Source: Chitinophaga pinensis
GTDB taxonomy: Bacteria > Bacteroidota > Bacteroidia > UKL13-3
Direction: 5' to 3'
Length of the DNA: 7,276 nt
NCBI GenBank assembly: GCA_945875195.1
Contig: CAMCJW010000145.1
Coordinates: 1 to 7,276, forward strand
In this document: in pieces, positions 5,117 to 7,276 of the stretch
How the letters are laid out: each line of letters opens with the position of its first letter
Position numbering within the stretch: position 1 is the first letter of the stretch
Made by a program: the position numbers and the translations under genes
The notes under the pieces: model-generated
What the model saw: the letters and a program-made list of their open reading frames with translations, nothing else
The model's database searches: none
What the model was told of the DNA's origin: nothing

Positions 5117-7276
5117 ATGAAATATTTATTTGCCTTAGGATTACTTTTATTTGTTAAAATACCTTTACAAGCACAGTGTTTGGATTGTCCAAATAAAAAG
5201 GGGATTGTAACTAATCCTGCTAACCCAGAAAATTGCGAAATTGAATTGTTATACCCTTTAAACACTAATCAATTTTTAAACAAATTTGATTGGGCTAAAC
5301 GAGGGGCAAGTATAGGTTTCAATTCAATTAAACTAAACCCTTACGCAGGTTGGCTTATTCCAGATTATTCAAACCCAAGTTTGCCTTTTTTAATTCAATC
5401 TCCATATTATCAAGGATATTTAAGGCCACAAAATACTTCTTTAGCTACCATAGAAGATTATGATTTTGCCTGGGAGGATGGTTGGGAATTAATTTGGATT
5501 AATACTGGATACCTTCCAAATGGAGATGTTTACCACGATCCATCCCAAAATTCTAACCCGATTATTCAAAGTCCTCTACCGTTAAAAAACTCTCGCGTTC
5601 CATATATAATTTTATATAATAGATATACAGGTAAGTTAAGAACAATGTTTAATGTTTTTGCAACATTAGGATTATACAATGACGTAAATCTTAAAATTGA
5701 ATTTGATGAAACTGGCAATGTTAGCGGTATTTTGAGGCACCAAAATGGTTATGATACTCCTTTAGATCAACCAACAAGAACAAAACTTGTTAATGTAAAT
5801 TTTGAAAATAACAATAACCCTAATAGTCTTTTTATGGCTGATGTTCAGTTAGGCTATGATGCGTGTGTCTGTAATTATTTTAGTCAAATGAAATTAGGTG
5901 TAGAAGGTATTAATAGTTTTAATGTTAATTTGTTTGGAAGAAGTATTGGAGCTCAGGTTCCCTTACAAGATGCTAATGGAAATCCCACTTACACAGATTT
6001 TTTAAATATGAATAATATTCAAAATGTTAATAGTGGAAATAGTGGAGCACTGATTTATAGAACCTTAGACGGAATGTTAAATGATTATCAAAATGAATTA
6101 AAAAAGTACAATGAAAATTTGGCTGACTATAATTCACTAGGAAATACAGCCCTAAGAAGTTTAATGGGTTTAGCAAAAGAGGGATTAAGTACGAGTTTAG
6201 AAGGTTTAGTTCCAGGCTATATTTTAAAAGATTTATCGAGCAATGCAGTACGAGTAATAACTCAAACATTTGATAAAAAAGGATTTGAAAGTGCCAAACA
6301 ATGGTACCAAAGCAATCCATCAAACCCAAGTTCTCCCTGTTTAAATGCAAGCCTTGCTAGCATGCCCCAAGGTAAGGAGGCCTATGATAGAATGGTAGCC
6401 GATTCTAAAAAATATAGCAGCGAGTTAAGTAAAACCTTAAAAGGAGGCCTTGGTTCTATGTCGGATGCTCTTTTTACATCCTTTTACACTGAACCTTCCA
6501 AGCCAGTGAAACCAATTATGCCAACTGCAACCTTAACAGAAATGCGCATTACTGGTACAATTGATAAGGTTAATAAAATAGATATTGGGACATTTTATTC
6601 TCCTGGTTCGACAAAGCCTTTTACATTAATGGATCCTTCCTCTTACCCAATTTATAATGTTCCTGTTGGTTTATTTGCCTTATTAGAAACACCGCAACTA
6701 ATTGTTTTTAAGGAACATAAAATAGTTGATACCGAATTAAATAATTTTCAATCTCAACATAGCTTATTTTTAAAACTAAAGTCTCCCTTAAAATATAGGT
6801 TTAATCATGCAGTAGATATAGATTTCAAGAAAACACAAGTGCATGCTCAAGTAGAAATTGAATATTATATAAAGGGTGATTTTGATTTGAAAAAATTCAA
6901 TCTAAAAACCTTTCATTCAATACCAGATGGCGCAGGTGTCAAAAGCACATTTGTATCTGATTGGTATCCTATAGAAATGTTTGGAGAAAAAGCGTTTGGA
7001 ATTAATCTTAATTCTTTTCCTCTGAATGACTTCACAAAAAGGGAGATTAAAATCAAAAAAGTGGTACTTAAACTAATGGCGGATTTGTATTTTCTAAGTC
7101 CTGGTTATGCAGGTAAAGAAAAAAATACTACTCAAGTGTTCTCATATTTATTGTACAAAGATGGAATAGGAGAGGATAAGGTAGATTTTATTGAAACAAA
7201 AGGTTCTTATGTTGCAAATAAATCTGATATTTTAAGTTATTCACCTTCTAATTTAACCTTGGAAAATGAGGTTATA
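5117..7276 (+). CDS. Large secreted protein of unknown function, 3' end beyond window
   Basis: The frame is open for 720 codons from the ATG at 5117 to the window edge with no stop, so this is a real but truncated gene. MKYLFALGLLLFVKIPLQAQ is a type I signal peptide ending in AQ; the mature protein starts CLDC (21-24). The -1 residue is Q, so it is not a lipobox. Notable blocks: EDYDFAWEDGWELIWINTG (113-131) and VPYIILYNRYTGKLRTMFNV (161-180), a DGWEL...PYxxLYNRYTGxLR signature I recall from large uncharacterised Bacteroidota proteins; a close cysteine pair DACVCNYF (248-255); a helical, possibly coiled segment (about 313-345: DYQNELKKYNENLADYNSLG); a Ser/Gly/Lys-rich stretch (about 428-450); then beta-rich sequence. 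Six cysteines are visible (21, 24, 40, 250, 252, 408), an even number compatible with disulfides. No enzyme motif is recognised. It starts 7 nt after the lipoprotein stop without a Shine-Dalgarno, so it is probably translated from the same message. Confidence 0.85.
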   Translation, partial: MKYLFALGLLLFVKIPLQAQCLDCPNKKGIVTNPANPENCEIELLYPLNTNQFLNKFDWAKRGASIGFNSIKLNPYAGWLIPDYSNPSLPFLIQSPYYQGYLRPQNTSLATIEDYDFAWEDGWELIWINTGYLPNGDVYHDPSQNSNPIIQSPLPLKNSRVPYIILYNRYTGKLRTMFNVFATLGLYNDVNLKIEFDETGNVSGILRHQNGYDTPLDQPTRTKLVNVNFENNNNPNSLFMADVQLGYDACVCNYFSQMKLGVEGINSFNVNLFGRSIGAQVPLQDANGNPTYTDFLNMNNIQNVNSGNSGALIYRTLDGMLNDYQNELKKYNENLADYNSLGNTALRSLMGLAKEGLSTSLEGLVPGYILKDLSSNAVRVITQTFDKKGFESAKQWYQSNPSNPSSPCLNASLASMPQGKEAYDRMVADSKKYSSELSKTLKGGLGSMSDALFTSFYTEPSKPVKPIMPTATLTEMRITGTIDKVNKIDIGTFYSPGSTKPFTLMDPSSYPIYNVPVGLFALLETPQLIVFKEHKIVDTELNNFQSQHSLFLKLKSPLKYRFNHAVDIDFKKTQVHAQVEIEYYIKGDFDLKKFNLKTFHSIPDGAGVKSTFVSDWYPIEMFGEKAFGINLNSFPLNDFTKREIKIKKVVLKLMADLYFLSPGYAGKEKNTTQVFSYLLYKDGIGEDKVDFIETKGSYVANKSDILSYSPSNLTLENEVI

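Noticed and set aside
5174..5188. Lipobox in the large secreted protein (LQAQC)
   Set aside because: A Gln at -1 of the cysteine does not fit a signal peptidase II lipobox; cleavage after AQ by signal peptidase I is more likely.
4951..5265. Antisense frame of 104 codons spanning the junction of the lipoprotein and large secreted genes
   Set aside because: It crosses two confident sense genes, including a signal peptide, and shows no domain.
6027..6350. Antisense frame of 107 codons inside the large secreted gene
   Set aside because: The sense strand is continuously open for 720 codons with a signal peptide; the antisense product is Leu/Phe/His-rich, as expected from the reverse of Asn/Lys/Glu codons.

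Overview
The window looks like chromosomal DNA of a member of the Bacteroidota (Bacteroidetes), probably an environmental lineage. I infer this from several things: AT-rich coding sequence, mostly absent Shine-Dalgarno sites, matches to the Bacteroidota -7 promoter element TAnnTTTG, signal peptides ending in '-AQ', and a C-terminal domain (WxDFVFE...HLPxxPSEKEV...EMQAKxLQKIEELTLYI) typical of surface proteins in this phylum. All supported genes are on the + strand.

Left part (1-456): the C-terminal end of an RhlE-type DEAD-box RNA helicase (motifs V and VI visible), then a 163-nt intergenic gap. The gap holds an unusual inverted array of 7-bp units (TCTGAAT / ATTCAGA) and a -7-like promoter element just ahead of the next gene.

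Middle (457-2949): a complete 830-residue P-type cation-transporting ATPase. All catalytic motifs are intact. Its membrane site differs from calcium pumps: PEEIP in M4, and loss of most M5/M6 calcium ligands. It is therefore a P2-like pump of unknown ion.

Right part (2950-7276): a 137-nt gap with a plausible promoter (TTG, 22-nt spacer, TAAATTTG) whose spacer contains a 13-nt T tract, followed by a 14-bp palindrome. Three tightly packed genes for exported proteins follow. They are a signal-peptide protein with a tail-fibre-like or coiled-coil C terminus (3087-4265), a lipoprotein with a cysteine-rich N terminus and a PKD-like region (4255-5109), and a large secreted protein (5117 onward) that stays open for 720 codons and runs off the window. 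The first two overlap and the last two are 7 nt apart, so they probably form one operon for an envelope or cell-surface assembly of unknown function.

The most interesting candidates are this uncharacterised three-gene surface module and the possibility that it is phase-variable through the promoter T tract. I saw no tRNA, rRNA, CRISPR array or insertion sequence.
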